Of a DNA stretch of 46,594 nt, positions 19,978-31,030 are shown in pieces; position 1 is the stretch's first letter; each line of letters starts with the position of its first letter. The DNA comes from Spirogloea muscicola. Its lineage: Eukaryota; Streptophyta; Zygnematophyceae; Spirogloeales; Spirogloeaceae. Made by a program: the position numbers and the translations under genes. The stretch is from contig WELB01000278.1 of assembly GCA_009602725.1 (NCBI GenBank), forward strand, positions 1 through 46,594, read 5' to 3'. The notes under the pieces were generated by a model, which made no database searches, had not been told where the DNA came from, and saw only the letters and a program-made list of their open reading frames with translations.

Positions 19978-20880
19978 CATCATGCCCAAATACTGGTAAC
20001 ACATACACGTGTCATACAAATGATTTACACGTCGCAAAGGCGGCACTAGCTGCAGGTACAGAACGTGAATCTCGGTGTTATACAAACACCCGTATGTCAG
20101 CCAAGTATACCAGAGTCATACGGTGGGGGCCAAAGACTTCGACTGTCACAGCCTGTCACGGGGCTGGCAGTCTCTGAGCGGCGCACAACAAGCCAACTTC
20201 GGAACTGCCCCAGGCGTGGTACAAAGTTGGTGATAACTGCTCACATATCGATAGAGCAAATCACACTTGCTCCTTGGAGACGATCACACCGATCATCAAT
20301 GCCAGCAAAGGGCACCACCGGTCTTGACAGTGAGCTTGGTTAGAGCTATATGCTGGATGCACATCCGATGACTACCACAATGCTTTTCTAGGAAGCGGAT
20401 AGGTGCAACATACGGCGACTGAGAGGGCTCACTATGCCCGTACTCTAGCAAGTCCGCCACTTGTAATTGCATTTCACAACACTTGAGAGTACTTAGTCGA
20501 TGCAGAGGGTAGTACGACAGCACAGCGCTGGACGTCATTAAGCCACTTCGGATGAGGAGGCAACCCGTCCTCGGGAAATGCATCCAACCGCTTTGTTGAC
20601 TGTTTATCAAGAGCCGCACCAGGTTAGGCTATCACTCGTACTACAGAGTCAGGGGGAGACTCATTTCGCAGCATCAGAAGCAGGTAAACAGCCAAAGCTG
20701 GGTGCGTGTGAAGGTACGTCTTCAACAACAGCTGTTGGTCGCAGAGTGCAAAGATGCTGTTCCAAAGCATCCGTTACAAGTCGACCCTTTGACATACAAA
20801 GGCGAAGACGAGCACTCACCCAGAGTACTCTGATGCACTAGCCAGCTGCAGGCAGTCAATGCTAGCAGCTTTTAAGCTAC
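19978..20880 (-). pseudogene. pol: E6: heavily decayed gypsy protease-RT segment
   Basis: Minus-strand similarity to E1 positions about 3000-3900: LSTLKC..EMQLQVADLLEYGHSEPSQ, SHRMCIQHIALTKLTVK, then a ruined catalytic region (about 20130) and a tail as far as the QYLG phrase next to the E5 LTR. Many substitutions of all kinds and small indels make this one of the oldest copies here. E5 appears inserted at or beside its 3' side. Confidence 0.75.
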
Positions 20881-21006
20881 GTGTGCACAGGGATACGCAG
20901 CACTTAGTTGGGCTCATGGTCCAAGTCTCGCTACCCAGCAATAACCAACATTACGGGCCACTCGGGTAGGACACTGAGGCCCACATGGTCTTGTCCATGC
21001 CCGCCA

Positions 21007-21619
21007 TGTGACGTTCTGATCCCTATACACACAGTTAGGGGTTAGGACGTTCTTATTTGTTTCGGTCATTGGGGTTTTGAGACAACCCCCGGCACAGTGA
21101 AACACCACGTGTACCACGCAGCGGGATACCTTGCCCTGAGGCGCCGCTGACAGGAAGCGACTCACTCTCAGGTACGGGCCAGCAACTGTCCTCAGGGGAA
21201 GCAGTCAAGGTATGACTTACAGGAGAGCCGAGGAAGATCCGCAGCGACCGGTTGCCAGGACAAGCTGCAGCAGCAGGCAGCAGCAGGGCTGCGTCGGCCG
21301 GCTGCGGCAGCAGGCGGCATCAGGGCTGCGCCTCTCTCTCGCGTGCTTCGCCCAGGCCCGTGGGCGCGCCACTCGTGTCTTGGCGGCCAGTCCGAGAAGC
21401 CGCCGAGGGACTCCTCTCTGGGAGCCCAAGATGCGCCGCCTCTTCTAGAGGCGGCGCGCCTGCACGTCACATCGTCAGCAGGTGCGTCATACCACGCGTC
21501 ACCTCGCGCGTCGCTTGCGCGTCGCACGCGCGTCGCACGCGTCAGTCACGAGCGCGTCAGCGGTTCTACGCTAGCGCTTAAGTCGGAGTTAATCGTCCCG
21601 TAACGGAGGGGACGTTACA
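21007..21619 (-). mobile_element. solo LTR, T1-like (613 bp), TSD CGCCA
   Basis: On the plus strand it opens TGTGACGTTC and ends GGACGTTACA, flanked by CGCCA at 21002-21006 and 21620-21624. It has the donor (reverse complement of GTAAGT at 21215-21220) and a dense run of CGCGTC/CGCACG short repeats (21480-21560) near its U3 start. The flanking DNA (20881-21001 and 21625-21751) was not identified. Confidence 0.93.
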
Positions 21620-21751
21620 CGCCAAGTGTGGCATGACACGTGGTCATCACAAGGTGTATACTGGCGAGGACCATGCAGTGGCTGCAGAGGGCGTTAACAA
21701 CATCTGCCAAGCCTGGCTTCGCAAGCCTGGCTCCGCTGATATCACGTAATT

Positions 21752-22044
21752 TGGAACGTCCCAATCCTATGGACGCATTTTGGGGTCAGTTCGTCCTGAT
21801 TGGGTTCGGTCAATGGGGGTTCAGAAGAAAAACCCTCTACAGTGAAGCACTACAACACACAGCGGATTTCTTACCCTGAGGTGCCGCCAGGAGGCAGCGA
21901 CTCTACTGAGGGTCTGGCTTAATAGCTATTCCCGCATGCGGCGCAGCCATGGTACTTACGGAGAGCCGGCGATGTCCGCAGCAACGAGCTGCGGCGACGG
22001 GCTGGGCAGCAGACGGCAGCAGCAGGCAAGCAGAGCTCTGCCTC
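21752..22044 (-). repeat. LTR fragment, T4-like, truncated
   Basis: This matches the reverse complement of the 3' half of the T4 LTR (GGAGAGCCGGCGATGTC, CAGACGGCAGCAGCAGG), including the donor as ACTTAC at 21954-21959. Its U3 part is missing; it stops where the E7 LTR begins. Confidence 0.72.
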
Positions 22045-22375
22045 TGTGACATTCCCTCCGATTGAGAGTGCCAACGTTGCCAGTAACCTTACATGATCGT
22101 ATCGTATCTTTTGGAAGTCGGTACCGGTAGCTTTGCTCCACTGTATGTACGGTCCGAAGCCCCGGGCTTCGTACTGCTCGGCATCGTCCGCCAGTCGTAC
22201 TGTCGGAGAGGCGCTGCTTTGCTCGCGCGCGGCATCGTCCGGGAGTTGTCTCCGTCCGTCAGGTGCTGCTTCGCTCGCGCGCGGCAGCGTCCGGCAGATC
22301 TGTCGTATTCCCTTGTCAGACCCGCCCATCCGGGGCAGTACCTTGGGGCAACCCTCGTCACACCTTCGGGGGAGG

Positions 22376-23128
22376 TGTAATGTTTCCCCGTTTGTAAGAG
22401 CCAAACGGTTCCGGTAAGCGGTATCACGCGCGTCACGCACCAGTCACGCACGCCACGCGCCAGTCACGCGCGCCACGCGCCAGTCACGCGCGGCACTCGC
22501 CAGTCCCCTGGACTTGTATTCCTATTCGTCAGGCTGGCGCCACGCGCAGCCCGCAGTACGCGCGGCATGCCCCCCTGTATCCTCTCTGTGCGGGTCCGCT
22601 CTCCCAGGGGCCGGACCTTGGGGGCTACCCGCGCCAGTCGTCTCCCCATGGTGCGGGTTTGCTCCTCCCGGGGACCTTGGGGCTGCCCTCATCACATCCT
22701 CCGGGGAGGGGTGGCAGGTGGAACGCTATAAGTAGTAGGCGGAGGCCAGACTCTTCAGTCGAACCAGTGACGCCCAGAGAGAGCATAGCCCTGCTTGCTT
22801 GCTGCCACAGCCGCCGCCCCAGCTCTGCTGCTGCCGTCTGCTGCCCAGCCCGTCGCCGCAGCCCGTCGCTGCAGACATCGCCGGCTCTCCGTAAGTGCCA
22901 CGGTTGCGCCTCATCTGGGGCCAGCTTCTCACCCTGGACCCGCTGTAGAGTCGCCGCCTTCTGGCGGCGCCTCAGGGTAAGACTTCCGCTGTGCTATGTG
23001 ATGCACTTGAGTACACGTGTGCGTTGGCGCTCTCACTATGTAGGGGCGTAGTTCCTAAATCCCCTAGGTTCGAACTCAATAAGGACGTACTAATCTCTAA
23101 CTGCGTGTATAGGGATCAGGACGTCACA
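22376..23128 (+). mobile_element. solo LTR T4 (753 bp) in E7 LTR, TSD GGAGG
   Basis: It opens TGTAATGTTTCC and ends AGGACGTCACA, flanked by GGAGG at 22371-22375 and 23129-23133. It holds tandem CACGCGCCAGT repeats (22430-22505), a TATA box (22727), the donor GTAAGT (22891) and a stem-loop (22952-22969). Its sister is the solo LTR at 34971. Confidence 0.93.
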
Positions 23129-23242
23129 GGAGGGGTGCAGACGCTTATCAGTAGTAGGCCGAGGCCAGACTCCTCAGTCGGACCCGTGACGCAAGGGAGG
23201 CACAGCCCTGCTGCTGCCTGCTGCCGCAGCCGCCGTCACAGC

Positions 23243-23821
23243 TGTAATGTACCAGCCGTTTGGTCAAGCCACCTGGCTCTGTTGGCATTACATGACCGGC
23301 CATTTGGGACAATTGGCCCGCCAGGTGGCGGGCTGGCTTACCGGGCAGGTACCCCGCCCAGAGGCGGGCCCCGCCCGTGCTAAAATACCCTCGCCAGGAT
23401 CCACCGGTTCAAGGGAGGACCTTTGGCCTGCCGCAAGGCGGGCCTTGGGGCGACCCGCTCACACCCCTGGAGGGGGGGTGGCACGGGGAAGCACGAGGAG
23501 CCTGGAGGGCTGGGGCTCGACAAGGAGTTCGGACCAATGAAGCCCAGGAGCAGTCTTGCTGCTGCTCGCCGCAGCAGCCGCCGCCGCAGCCTGCTGCAAG
23601 GCTCGCTGCGGGGAGTTCGTGGCTGCGCCCGTAAAGGGCCAGTTGCGGGCTCGCGCCCAGTAGTTGGAGTCGCCGCCGGACGGCGGCGACACAGGGGCCT
23701 GCCTTCCGCTGCGCTATGCGCTATTGCTTTGCCGTGTAGTAGTTGGTCCCTAAACCCCCTACAGCCGAACTTAACAAAGACGACTCACCCTAACTGCGTG
23801 TGTAGGGGTAAATTCACTACA
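23243..23821 (+). mobile_element. solo LTR T2/T5 (579 bp) in E7 LTR, TSD ACAGC
   Basis: It opens TGTAATGTACC and ends TTCACTACA, flanked by ACAGC at 23238-23242 and 23822-23826. It carries the best stem-loop in the window, a perfect 9-bp stem with loop GGAC (23669-23690). Confidence 0.93.
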
Positions 23822-24122
23822 ACAGCTCTGCTGCTGCCGCCAGCTGCCCAGCCCGTCGCCGCAGCTCGTTGCTGCAGGTCTCGCCGGCTCTCTGTGAGTA
23901 TCATGGCTGTGCCCTTGCGGGGACAGCCGCTAACCCTCGGTCGAATTGCCGCCTTCCGGCGGTGCCTTAAGGTAAAACTTCTGCTGTGCTCTGTGCGCGA
24001 GTATGCGCTGTGTGCACTGGCGTTCCACTCTGTAAGGGTGTTGTCTCCAAGACGCCCTATGTCCGGACCCTAAACAGGACATTCGGACCCTAGCTGTGTG
24101 ATTAGGGACAGGGACGTTACAT

Positions 24123-24134
24123 TGGTATCAGAGG
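24123..24134 (+). other. primer-binding site of E7
   Basis: TGGTATCAGAGG, identical to the E1 PBS, lies one base after the LTR end. Confidence 0.92.
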
Positions 24135-24682
24135 AATGCTTGCATGTAGCCAGTCACACGTAAAAGGTTGTCTTTTACTGCTGACAGTGCAAGGGTCCCT
24201 CTGTATTCTGGACTGAATTTTCTCTTTCAAGTGAAACTTTTCCAGAGTGGACGTGGACCCGTCATCGGCGAAGCGGCAAGTGTGCCACCCTTTCGCCTTC
24301 GACATCCACGAACCGGGTCTTTAAGATGCTGAGTGGCTCTTCTTCCCGGCGGCAATCTTTATTGCCTGGTCAGTATTTCGCCTGCTTAAAGCACCTCTGC
24401 CCGGTGTGTAGCTAACCTATGAGCACGGCATAGCACGCGGTGCCACGAGTGGGCGGCAATCTGACTGTCGGCCAGGCGCTGGTCTGTACCCTCGGCTGGT
24501 GCCCTCCCTCAGTCTGCTTATACAGCTTTGCTGTCTGGGGGTATGATCTGGCGGGCTACCATGTTTTGCTTTGCTTGCCTAGTGCACGGGCCTTGCTCGG
24601 CGACATTGTGAGTAGTATTGTCTCGGCCGATATGTCTTATACCCGCCACTGACTTGATCCTTCAGCGTGTTGGTGTAAAGGC
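24135..24682 (+). other. E7 leader with conserved 3' splice-site block
   Basis: It is diverged from the E1 leader but shares CCAGAGTGGAC.TGGA, the GGTCAGTA block, and the terminal CACTGACTTG..TTCAG.GTGTTGGTGTAAAGGC next to the gag ATG. That terminal block contains a branch-point-like CTGAC and an AG at 24664-24665. Confidence 0.7.
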
Positions 24683-25170
24683 ATGGATTCAGCTGACTCA
24701 AGTGCGCAACCTAGTCCCCCTCTGCCGGCTGTTTAACCTGCTTAGGTCGAGGAAGTGATTGATGAGCTGTCGGGGCTCCACTCCCCATCCCTGGATGTCC
24801 GACTCCAAGCAGGCGCAGCGCAAGGTGCGCTTGATGGAGCAGTATAAGGCTGCTGGTCCAAGGGGACCTGCTAGCGGGGACCTGCTAGCAACTCTCGTAT
24901 GTGGGGGGTGCTGTGAGATGTGCAAACTGCTCGCCCATGTTGTGGGAATTCCTGCATCTCTTGTAGGCTAAGTGCCTGGGGCTGCCAGAGCTACAGTTGG
25001 ATGTGCCCAATTGTCTCCGCCTGCTGCACCCGTAGGCACGACTGGGGTGTGTCCAGCCGTTTCTACCAGCCAAGCCATTTCTACCAGCCATGTCTACCTG
25101 TTACTGGTGCTGCTGGAGTTGCGACTGGACGTGCCCAGCCGTCTCCACCTGCCGTGTCGGCTAGGGAAGC
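24683..25170 (+). pseudogene. gag: E7 Gag N-terminal remnant
   Basis: ATG at 24683 with D-S-S-A-Q, then VEEVIDELSGL matching E1 VEDVANELAEL, broken by stops at about 24735 onwards. After about 24880 similarity to E1 is lost. Two related proline-rich stretches (24979-25033 and 25107-25161; AQ.SPPA phrases) suggest an internal duplication. It is cut at 25170 by the minus-strand E8 LTR. Confidence 0.75.
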
Positions 25171-25694
25171 TGTAAGGAACCTGCTCTAAACACGCAGTTA
25201 GAGAGAGCAGTCCTTATTGAGTTCGAACGTAGTGGGTTTAGGAGCCAACCCACTACACAAGGAAGCACTAGCGCATAGGCGCAGCGGAAGATAGGCCCTG
25301 TGGCGCCGCCGTCCGGCGGCGACTCCACCTCCTGGGCGCAGGCCGGCGCAGCATGCCCCGCAGCGCAGTGCGGCGGCGGCTGCGGCGGCGAGCAGCGGCA
25401 AGGCTGCCCCGAGGCTTCCCGGGCTCGAACCGATCGTAGAGCCTCACCCCAAGGCTCCTTGTGCTTTCTCGTGCCACCCCCCCCTTCAGGGGTGTGAGCG
25501 GGTCGCCCCATAGCCCGCCTTGCGGCGGGCCAAAAATCCTCCCTTGAACGGGCGGATCCTGGCGAGGGGTAGTTTAGGACGGGCGGGGCCCGCACCCGGG
25601 CGCGGGCCACTTGCTCGGCCAGCCAGCCCGCCAGCTGGCGGGTCACCTGGCCCAAATAGTCGGTCATGTAATGCCAGACGGCTGGTTCATTACA
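25171..25694 (-). repeat. 3' LTR of E8 (family T2, 524 bp)
   Basis: On the plus strand it opens TGTAAGGAACC and ends TTCATTACA directly beside the minus-strand PPT, so it is a 3' LTR, not a solo copy. This links family T2 to a chromodomain element. Left flank GAAGC; the other end of E8 is lost, so no TSD can be tested. Confidence 0.88.
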
Positions 25695-25715
25695 TACCTC
25701 TCCACTCTGGTGTTC
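25695..25715 (-). other. polypurine tract of E8
   Basis: On the minus strand GAACACCAGAGTGGAGAGG precedes the LTR, following the conserved CGAGGACGT block. Confidence 0.8.
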
Positions 25716-26480
25716 ACGTCCTCGGGAAGCACGAGAGAACAGCCGACAGGGATTTAGACGCCCGACGGCTGCTCCTCTACCAAGCCTAGGAGAATTACCA
25801 ACCTTGGCCAGGTATTTTCTGAGAGCATCTGGACAACTTGCCAAATTGGCCGCAGGATCCCACGTGTTGTGCTCAGGCCCATACCCGAGCCACTTCACCA
25901 GATACACACGGGTCTTACGCCCTCGAGGCTTGTCCCTGTGAGACAAGATCTCTTCCACCTCAAATTCAAGATCATCCTCGATCAGTAGCGGAGGTGGGGC
26001 GGTTGGACACGACCATCCGAAAGGAAGGCCCTCAGCTGAGACACATGGAAGACATTTTGGACCTTCAAATGCACCGGTGTCTTCAGCTCGTAGGATACCT
26101 TGCCCACAAGGCGTACTACTGCAAATGGTCCAACCCACTTGGGCAGCAACTTGCGCGTACCCACAGCCCGCAAGGATAAGTGCTTCGTGCTAAGCAGCAC
26201 TTGCGCACCAACATCGAAGGACACGTCCTTCCGATGTCTGTCAGCATAAGCCTTCTGGCGACTCTGAGCAGTTTCCAAGAATTGCCGAGCTCGTCTCTGA
26301 GCCTCCAAGAGAGTCCCAGTCCACATCAGTTTGTGGATGATAGGCTGTGGACATGGCCTGTTTCGTTCCAAGAATCTTGCAAACTTATTTCCAGAAGTGA
26401 CCTGTAAAGCGAGGATCGCGGTCTGAGACCAACCTCTCAGGTACTCCATGCAGCTTCCACACCTTATCCATTTTCTCATT
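25716..26480 (-). pseudogene. pol: E8 integrase C-terminal half and chromodomain
   Basis: On the minus strand the integrase core is cut: after PQPIIHKLM (about 26325) it jumps to [13 protein letters not shown], deleting the segment with the catalytic glutamate. Then come [29 protein letters not shown] and, in the next open frame, the chromodomain (about 25985-25820; [31 protein letters not shown]). Upstream of 26480 the element is missing. Confidence 0.87.
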
Positions 26481-26488
26481 TTCTGGCC

Positions 26489-26714
26489 TGAATTTTTCTT
26501 TCTGAACAGTTGGGAAAATTGCCAGAGTGTACTTGTGGATATTCCCGCGGTGGACGGCGTGTGTGCGACTCTTGCCTGCGGCATCCTTATTCGGGGTCAT
26601 CTGTTGTCACGAGGCACTCCACCCTATCAAAATTTGTTGTCAGGTCAGTCACTCACCTGCGTAACCATCTACAATCGGTGGAATGCTTGCTTCCGGGCAC
26701 CAGCCCGCAGCTAG
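26489..26714 (+). other. fragment of a chromovirus leader
   Basis: CCTGAATTTTTCTTTC, CCAGAGTGTACTTGTGGA and GTCAGGTCAGTCACTCACCT resemble the leader parts of E7 (about 24210-24380) and E1 (about 690-830). No PBS or gag is attached. It probably marks the remains of another plus-strand copy. Confidence 0.55.
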
Positions 26715-26850
26715 CCCACCAAAGGCCGGCCACGGACGCCTCCCAGCGAGCCGGCAGCGTCCTCTTATTATTTCTCTCAGGCCGCGCCATTCTCCCTGCC
26801 TGCGACGGGCTGCGGCAGCAGGCAGCAGTAGGGCTGCGCCTCTCTCTCTG
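26715..26850 (-). repeat. LTR fragment, T6-like
   Basis: GCGAGCCGGCAGCG..CTGCGACGGGCTGC..GCAGGCAGCAG matches the minus-strand LTR at about 33750-33815. Confidence 0.55.
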
Positions 26851-27499
26851 GGGACGCACTGGCGGCGCCGCAAGCCGGCGCCGCAGGGCGCCGCTCAACG
26901 CGCCGCAGTCAGAGCGCCGCCGCTCAGCGGCGCCGCAGGCTGGCCGCCGTTGGTCGCCATTGGCCGCCACTGGCCGCCACTTCCAGAAGGAAGCCGCGTG
27001 GCCTGGCCACGTACTAGATCCCCCTTGTTGGGCCCGCCTTCTCGAAGGTGGGCCCTGAGACGAACCTCCCAGAGACCCCTGGGGAGGGTGGCACATGAAG
27101 CACTACAAGTAGGGCTGAGACCAGGCTCAGGGTAATCCGTCCAAGTCAGTGAAGCCCACGCGAGAGACAGGCGCGCAGCCTTGCTGCCGCCTGCTGCCGC
27201 AGCTCGTCCACGCAGGCCTGCTGCTGCCTGCTGCTGCAGCCCAACGCCGCGACCCGTCGCTGCGGATCTTCATTGGCTCTCCTGTAAGTAGACCGTGGCT
27301 GCTCCCACTGAGGACAGTTGCTGGCCCGTACCTGAAAGGTGAGTCGCCGCCTGTCGGCGGCGCCTCAGGGCAAGGTATTCCGCTGCGTAGTACACGTGGT
27401 GTTTCTCTGGGCTTGGGGTTTGTCTCTAAACCCCAGCGACCGAAATCAACAAGGACTTACTTACACCTGACTGTGCTCTTAAGGGTCAGGAACATTTCA
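26851..27499 (+). repeat. T1-like LTR, 5' truncated
   Basis: It aligns with the E1 LTR from the GCGCCGCAGGGCG repeats through CACTACAAGTAGGGCTGAG (mutated TATA), donor GTAAGT (27284), a second donor GTGAGTCGCC and the stem-loop (about 27346-27363), ending ..AACATTTCA. No PBS follows, so it is a solo or 3' LTR. Confidence 0.8.
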
Positions 27500-27529
27500 G
27501 AAATGCCCTTCCCAAAGGGCGGGCCGCAC

Positions 27530-27622
27530 GAAGCCCACCCCGAGGGGTCGACCTGTCGGAAAGCCCACGCCGGGGGCCGACCTGTTAAAAGGCCCACGCA
27601 GGAAGCTGACCTGTACAAGGCG
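27530..27622. repeat. short tandem repeat, about 30-bp unit
   Basis: Three imperfect copies of (G/A)AAGCCCACGCCGGGGGCCGACCTGT. Confidence 0.7.
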
Positions 27623-27739
27623 CCAGGGTGGACACCGAGCCACCGAGGCCCTCGTGCGCAACCACCTGGCCAGGCCAGGTCGGTCACGCCCAATCAGGGA
27701 AGCGCAACTACCTGGCTTAAAACTCACAGGTGATTGAGA

Positions 27740-27998
27740 ACGTCACAGAACATGCCGCCGGTGGCGTCCAAGCCCAAGAGTGCCGCCGAGCATGTCCGAG
27801 CCGAGCATGCTGGAGCAAGCGAGGCCACCCGGTCGACCTTGGACGGAACAGATGAAATGAATACAGCACTAGTGCCAAGGCGGCTTGCATTGGCTGGCAC
27901 GAGGCTAACGACCACATAAGCAGGGTAGATTTCAACAATCTTTGTACAATTATCTGTACACTTATAGATTTGAACAGCAATAATTGGCACTCACAGCA
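27740..27998 (-). repeat. LTR fragment, T6-like
   Basis: GCCGCCGAGCATG, GCGAGGCCACCCGGTCGA, GGCACGAGGCTAA match the solo T6 LTR around 29760-29880. Its last 60 bases (ACAATTATCTGTAC..GAACAGCAATAATTGGC) recur at 28584-28640. Confidence 0.6.
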
Positions 27999-28583
27999 CT
28001 AGGCCACAGCAAGACCACTTTACCAGCCCGTCGACCACCCCGCCCGTGGTCTACCGTGTTCACCCACAGCAGCACCTTTTCCGAGAGAAGAAGCTTATCC
28101 TCCTCGTGACGGCTGGTCGCACCTTGGCGAGGGGGAGCTGTTGCACACCCTTCCTTTCATAACACTTTGTGGTGCCGAGATGCAATATCAAGTGGACATC
28201 TACAAGGCACGCCCTTTAATTAGAGGAAAGGTGTTGAGCTTCAAGGACAGGGATGGCAATCACGTCGAGATGGGTCTTCACGTCTTCTTGGATGCTACAA
28301 CAACCTGTTCCGCCTGATGGCCAAGGTGCTGGTGTCGCCCCACCGCAGCTGCAGCTGCAACTTGCGCCCCTCTGCAATTGCGATCGACCAGTCACGCTAC
28401 TTTTGCAGTACCATATGCTTTGGAGTGCTAGCAGTCGCTGTGCTCGTGCTTGTGCTTGTGCTCTGCTCTGAAGGAGAGCACTAGGGTCTCAGCGATGTCT
28501 CTGCCACGCTATGCTGACTAGGTGGTCCAGTGTGATTGTGCCATCTAAATTTGCTATCACACTCCGGTGCTATTGAGAACCAT
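27999..28583. other. no gene recognised
   Basis: Unassigned stretch bounded on both sides by copies of a 55-65 bp sequence (27945-27998 and 28584-28640). No domain was seen. Confidence 0.4.
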
Positions 28584-28649
28584 TACAATTATCTGTACTC
28601 CAGTAGGTTTGAACAGCAATAATTGGCGCTCACAGCGCGTGGGTAACTT

Positions 28650-29213
28650 ATATCGTAGCAGGAGGTCCATAGCTGTGCAAGCCCTCCGTGTGTGGCGACG
28701 CCATCGTGAGGGTGGTATTAGTGCTCTTGCGGATAGTTGTCCTTTACACTTGTTTCACGCACAGCCAGCCGCCAAAGCAGCCCGTACCATTTCGCGGCTC
28801 ACCACAACCGCAGTGTTGATACTCCAGGGCGGTACTCCCATTATCCACTTTGTGCCATACATTTCGCTCACTCAGCATGACGACGCTTGCTCAGAAGCTC
28901 TTTGTGTGCTTCGAGGGCTTCGGCTGCAGACGTAGCAGCCTAATTGAGGGCCGGCTCAGCAGCCACCGCCGACCTCTTGGACCATATGTGATATTTGTTA
29001 TGGTACGGCACAGACCCTTGGTCTGCAAGTGCAAGCAGAAGGCTCTTCAGGAAAGTTAAAGCTAATGGTGGCATCCTGACGCCAACACAGTATTGAGTGC
29101 AATGCCTCTCCACTTAATCTATGCAGGAGATTGTTAGCCACCGCATAGTGGTCATCTTGGTATCGAAAACACAAAGGAGGCATCAAGCTTATCTTCTGAT
29201 GGCCGGGCTTGGA
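28650..29213 (+). pseudogene. pol: E9: decayed gypsy RNase H to integrase zinc region
   Basis: ALRVWRRHREGG, DSCPLHLFHAQ (28680-28760) echo [11 protein letters not shown] and [11 protein letters not shown] of E1. GYGTDPWF-like sequence lies near 28995 and a ruined GHLGMGK..WWPDL segment near 29150-29213. Strongly decayed. It is interrupted by a solo LTR and continues at 29987. Confidence 0.75.
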
Positions 29214-29986
29214 TGTAGCGTTCGGTCCCTAACAGGCAGGTCAGAGCCGAATGCTTCCTTATTGGACTTGACTGCGTGGGAGTTAGGGACAACCACCCGG
29301 CACGAGGAAGCACTTCGACTCAGCGGAAGACTTGCCCTGTGGCACTGCCGCCAGGCAGCAGCTCCACCTCCTGGGCACGCGCTGCAGACTTGCCCTTAGC
29401 GGGACGCCGCCAAGGTCTCCACAGCAGTGCCGGCAACGAGCCGCGCGCGGCAGCGGTCTACAGCAGCAGGCAGCCGCAGGGCTGCCCCTCCCTCAAAGCT
29501 TTACTGAGTCCCCGGCCCTCGTCGAGTCTCTCTCTACTCCTTCCTCTGATGCTTCCGTGCCAACGCCCTCCAGGGTGCATGGGGGTCGCCCCAAGGCTCG
29601 CCCGCGAGGAGCGTGCCTGACGAGGGCACCATGAGCTGTCTCCAGCAGGCGCCATGGCGCCGAGCATGGCCGAGGCAGAGCATGCCGCCAAGCATGGCCG
29701 AGCCAGGCATGGCTGAGCATGGGCGCCGCCGAACATGCAACCGGGGGCGTCCGGGCCCACCTGCCGCCGAGTATGTCTGTGCCGAGCATGATGGGAGCAT
29801 GCGAGGCCACCCGGTCGAGCCTGAACGGAACGACAACAGCACGAGTGCCAGAACGGCTCGTACCGTCCGGCGCGGGGCTAATGGTCAAACGACCTGGTTA
29901 AGTTCTGCTGAACCTGCCAACAACTATTCGAACACCATGTAAGCGTTAACATCACTGTTTGGCGCTCTCAAATCGGGGATATTACA
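29214..29986 (-). mobile_element. solo LTR T6 (773 bp) in E9 integrase, TSD TTGGA
   Basis: On the plus strand it opens TGTAGCGTTCGG and ends GGATATTACA, flanked by TTGGA at 29209-29213 and 29987-29991. Integrase similarity continues across it (WWPGL.. then FVRICATC-like). It has a run of CGAGCATG-type units (29650-29800). Confidence 0.92.
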
Positions 29987-31030
29987 TTGGAAGTCCAAGC
30001 ATTAACTTTTGTGAGAATTTGTGCCACCTGCTATGGCGCAGCATGCACGCTCTCATATGCCTGCCAGGTCAATCCAATGATGATCTTATGCGTTTGATGG
30101 ATGATTTATCAGCCAGTTGCTCATGATGCAAATTGGTGTGACAGAGTAGTAGTACTTGTGGATCGTCCGAGTAAGTTGCGCATTTCACTACGAAGACAAG
30201 GATATCCGCTTTGGAGACTGCTGGTGTTTTTGTCACAGGAAGAAAACTGCACGGAGTACCCAAACAAATCTTTTTGGACCGCCATTTTGCTCCGCCATCG
30301 ACTTGTGGACAGGCTTACTGAAACCAATATGCCCATGTCTACAGCTTTTCATCCTCGAGAGATCGTAAAACTGAGAGACTCACTTAGCTTTTGGAGGACA
30401 TATTGAGGCACCCTACTGGACCAATTCAGAGTGACTGGAAGAACTCTTGCTCCAGCAGATTGCTGTAAGCAACGCCTTCGCTTCTGATACTACCAGAATT
30501 ATACTTATCTTTCTGGATCTTTCTTTCGCAATCCCGGGCACCTTGGCGAGTGTGGAGGCCACGCATTTTCGGAGCGAGCACCTTTATGAGTAGCCTCTTG
30601 ATAGCTCAGTGGAGGGGCCAGGGTATGTCGGACATTGCTCGGTAACTGCAGGAGTACACTGCACTGTCATATGTGTATTCGTCTCCGTAGGTGCCAAGTA
30701 ACATGAAGTACAACGCATATTGCGGATGTTTGGTACGCAGGCAACGCTGCCAAAGTACTTGAATCCTTCTGTGTGCCTCGTCCATACCTTTTGGATGGCC
30801 GTGTCCTACCCCCCCCCCACCTCCTATCTTACTGACAACGAGGTACAATCTGAGGTTTGTCGAATCGAATTATCTCCATGCTCGTCATAGATACAGTGAG
30901 TATCTCTTGTAGTGGCTCGGCTTGGCCTGAAAACAATACATGCTGATTGGCGATCAATGTATGCAAATGTCAGTCGCGTGTCCGTAGGTATTTTGTCAGG
31001 AAGGAGTTGCGATTCTCTGTCCTACACAAA
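29987..31030 (+). pseudogene. pol: E9 continued: integrase core to chromodomain, decayed
   Basis: Order as in E1: a CATC zinc-region relic (about 30020), VLVDRPSKLR (30145), ruined SDRD, AFHPR..IVKL (30340), SDW (30430), KYFGS-like (30750), DGRVLPPP (30800), then EYLL.WLGL (30895) and a V-RYF end near 30980. Stops in every frame. Confidence 0.72.

Larger units (their letters stand above)
22045..24121 (+). repeat. 5' LTR of E7 (family T3) split by two solo LTRs
   Basis: T3 sequence occurs in three blocks: 22045-22375 (starts TGTGACATTCCC, with GCTTTGCTCCAC), 23129-23242 and 23822-24121 (ends GGGACGTTACA, followed by the PBS). Each gap is an LTR with its own perfect TSD. Block 3 holds the donor GTGAGT (23894) and a stem-loop at 23948-23963 with one G-T pair. 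The left flank is GCCTC; no right partner was found. Confidence 0.9.

Noticed and set aside
19978-20880. RIP-type C-to-T mutation in the old E6 copy
   Set aside because: Differences from E1 include many transversions and indels, not a transition bias in one context; an exact count was not done.
15813-20880. E4 and E6 as two halves of one element split by E5
   Set aside because: Orientation and gene order fit, but E6 is far more decayed than E4 and their ends overlap by about 30 bases rather than sharing a 5-bp duplication.
25171-25694. Solo LTR
   Set aside because: It abuts a polypurine tract and chromodomain in the right orientation, so it is the 3' LTR of E8.
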